Below are positions 5,153 through 6,306 of a stretch of DNA of 6,306 nucleotides, piece by piece (the first letter of the stretch is position 1; the number at the start of each line of letters is the position of its first letter). The stretch lies in NCBI GenBank assembly GCA_029263275.1, contig JAJCXU010000233.1, positions 1 through 6,306 on the forward strand, given 5' to 3'. Source of the stretch: Ilumatobacter sp. (GTDB lineage Bacteria > Actinomycetota > Acidimicrobiia > Acidimicrobiales > Ilumatobacteraceae). The notes beneath the pieces were generated by a model that was not told the origin of the DNA, did no database searches, and saw nothing but the letters and a program-made list of their open reading frames with translations. A program made the translations under genes and the position numbers.

Positions 5153-6306
5153 TCTGCACGCCGGCTATCGGGTGCCCGCGGGCGAAGACACGGTCGTGGG
5201 CAACGAAGCCGCAGCGCTCACCGCTGCCGGACACGACGTCCGCACACACGTCGTGAAGAATCCGACAGGCATTGCCGGCGCCGTGCAGGCATTGGCGAAG
5301 AGCCTCCACAATCGGTCCGCCGCCGAGTTCGTGCGAGCCGAAATCGCTGACTTCCAGCCCGACATCGTGCACATCCACAACACCTGGTTCGCACTGTCGT
5401 CATCGGTGGTCGCCGCCGCGGCCGACACCGGTACGCCAACGGTGATGACCGTCCACAACTACCGATTCGGTTGCCTCAGCGCCGATCTGTTCCGCGGCGA
5501 CTCGGTGTGTACGGCGTGCGTCGGACGCGTCCCACTCCCGGGCGTGCTCCACGGGTGCTATCGCGGCTCGCGGCTGCTGTCCGCTGTTGCCGCGACGGAA
5601 GTCACCGTCACGCGGCGCCGCGGCGTGCTCACCGACAACGTCGATCGATTCGTCGCACCATCCGGGTTCATGGGCGACCGCCTTGTTGACATCGGCGTTC
5701 CAGCCGACCGCCTCACCGTGAAACCCCACTTCGTCGCCGACTGCGGCACGCGCTCCACTCCGCCCTCGGCTTCCAACGAGGTGTTGTACATCGGACGCCT
5801 CGCAGCCGGGAAGGGACTCCACACGCTGCTACGCGCATGGGAACGATTCCAAGCGGAGAGCGGACACCCCGACACCGCCGACCTCACGCTCTCGATCATC
5901 GGCGACGGGCCGCTGGCATCTGAGCTCCGCGAGTGCGCACCGCGCGGGGTCACTTTCGAGGGTTGGGTGGCCCGCGAGGAAGTGATGAGCCGATTGCTCA
6001 GTGCCCGAGCGTTCGTCTTCCCGTCGGTCTGGTACGAACCCTTCGGCATGGTGCTGGTCGAGGCATTGAGTGCGGGGGTCGCGATGGTCGTGACCAACGC
6101 GTCCGAAGCCCCGGTCATCACTGCAGCCCCTCCGGAGCTCATCGCACCGGTCGAAGACGATGCCGCATTGGCCGCCGCCATCGGCCGCTTGGACAATGCG
6201 ACGGTCGATCGTGTGGGCATGGCCAATCGCAAACGGTTCGAAACGCACTACACCGAAGCAATCGGCGTGCAGCGACTCGAGTCGCTCTATCGCGATGTGA
6301 TCGACG
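5139..6306 (+). CDS. Glycosyltransferase family 4 (GT-B fold), C-terminus cut by window edge
   Basis: Retaining glycosyltransferase predicted to add a sugar from a nucleotide donor to a lipid-linked glycan at the cytoplasmic membrane face. The 389 visible residues cover nearly a full GT-B enzyme. The N-terminal acceptor domain starts MRVLILHAGY, with the GEDTVV loop at 15-20. It includes PDIVHIHNTW (74-83) and TVHNYRFGC (104-112), followed by a loop with Cys112, Cys124, Cys127 and Cys140. The donor domain starts about residue 214 with VLYIGRLAAGKG (215-226) and has IIGDGPL (253-259) and YEPFGMVLVEAL (299-310). In that last segment Glu300 and Glu308 form the EX7E donor-binding motif. No stop is reached, but the family's usual length suggests only a few to some tens of residues are missing. 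The gene starts 44 bp after the sulfotransferase. ATG 5139 is chosen because only this frame stays open and the first beta strand starts there. Donor and acceptor are unknown. Confidence 0.94.
   Translation, partial: MRVLILHAGYRVPAGEDTVVGNEAAALTAAGHDVRTHVVKNPTGIAGAVQALAKSLHNRSAAEFVRAEIADFQPDIVHIHNTWFALSSSVVAAAADTGTPTVMTVHNYRFGCLSADLFRGDSVCTACVGRVPLPGVLHGCYRGSRLLSAVAATEVTVTRRRGVLTDNVDRFVAPSGFMGDRLVDIGVPADRLTVKPHFVADCGTRSTPPSASNEVLYIGRLAAGKGLHTLLRAWERFQAESGHPDTADLTLSIIGDGPLASELRECAPRGVTFEGWVAREEVMSRLLSARAFVFPSVWYEPFGMVLVEALSAGVAMVVTNASEAPVITAAPPELIAPVEDDAALAAAIGRLDNATVDRVGMANRKRFETHYTEAIGVQRLESLYRDVID

Noticed and set aside
5558..6248. Minus-strand open frames opposite the GT4 gene
   Set aside because: Low-complexity Ser/Ala/Arg products without motifs, while the sense frame is a near-complete GT-B enzyme.

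Overview
The window is high-GC DNA with dense, nearly gap-free coding and strong third-position G/C bias. The family mix and codon use suggest a high-GC actinobacterium. Something near the Acidimicrobiia is plausible, but that placement is inference and no rRNA is present to test it.

Layout. (1) 1-1104, minus strand: most of a ClC-family chloride channel/transporter, with its C-terminus beyond the left edge. (2) 1105-1265: a short divergent spacer. (3) 1266-2330, plus: an NAD-dependent extended SDR of the CDP-paratose/tyvelose 2-epimerase type. (4) 2360-3157, plus: a WecG/TagA/CpsF (GT26) glycosyltransferase. (5) 3184-3909, minus, convergent with gene 4: a short, monotopic polyprenyl-phosphate sugar-phosphate transferase. 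(6) 3910-4161: a 252-bp divergent regulatory spacer. (7) 4162-5094, plus: a PAPS-dependent sulfotransferase. (8) 5139 to the right edge, plus: a family 4 glycosyltransferase cut off near its C-terminus.

Together genes 3-8 look like part of a locus for a sulfated surface or secreted polysaccharide. The phosphoglycosyl transferase would load the first sugar phosphate onto undecaprenyl phosphate, the GT26 enzyme would add an early sugar, and the GT4 enzyme would extend the chain. The epimerase would supply a modified nucleotide sugar, and the sulfotransferase would decorate the glycan. The ClC gene is probably an unrelated neighbour. No flippase, polymerase or export gene lies in the window.

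The least ordinary signal is at gene starts. The GT26 start lies in a perfect 13-bp tandem duplication that includes the ATG. The GT4 start is the last of three 14-bp tandem copies, each beginning with ATG and each encoding Met-Arg-Val-Leu, but in three different reading frames. Every difference between copies inside those four codons is synonymous. Both arrangements create tiny overlapping ORFs that stop at or beside the true start, which suggests translational coupling or re-initiation. I see no CRISPR array, tRNA, rRNA, insertion sequence or convincing intrinsic terminator.
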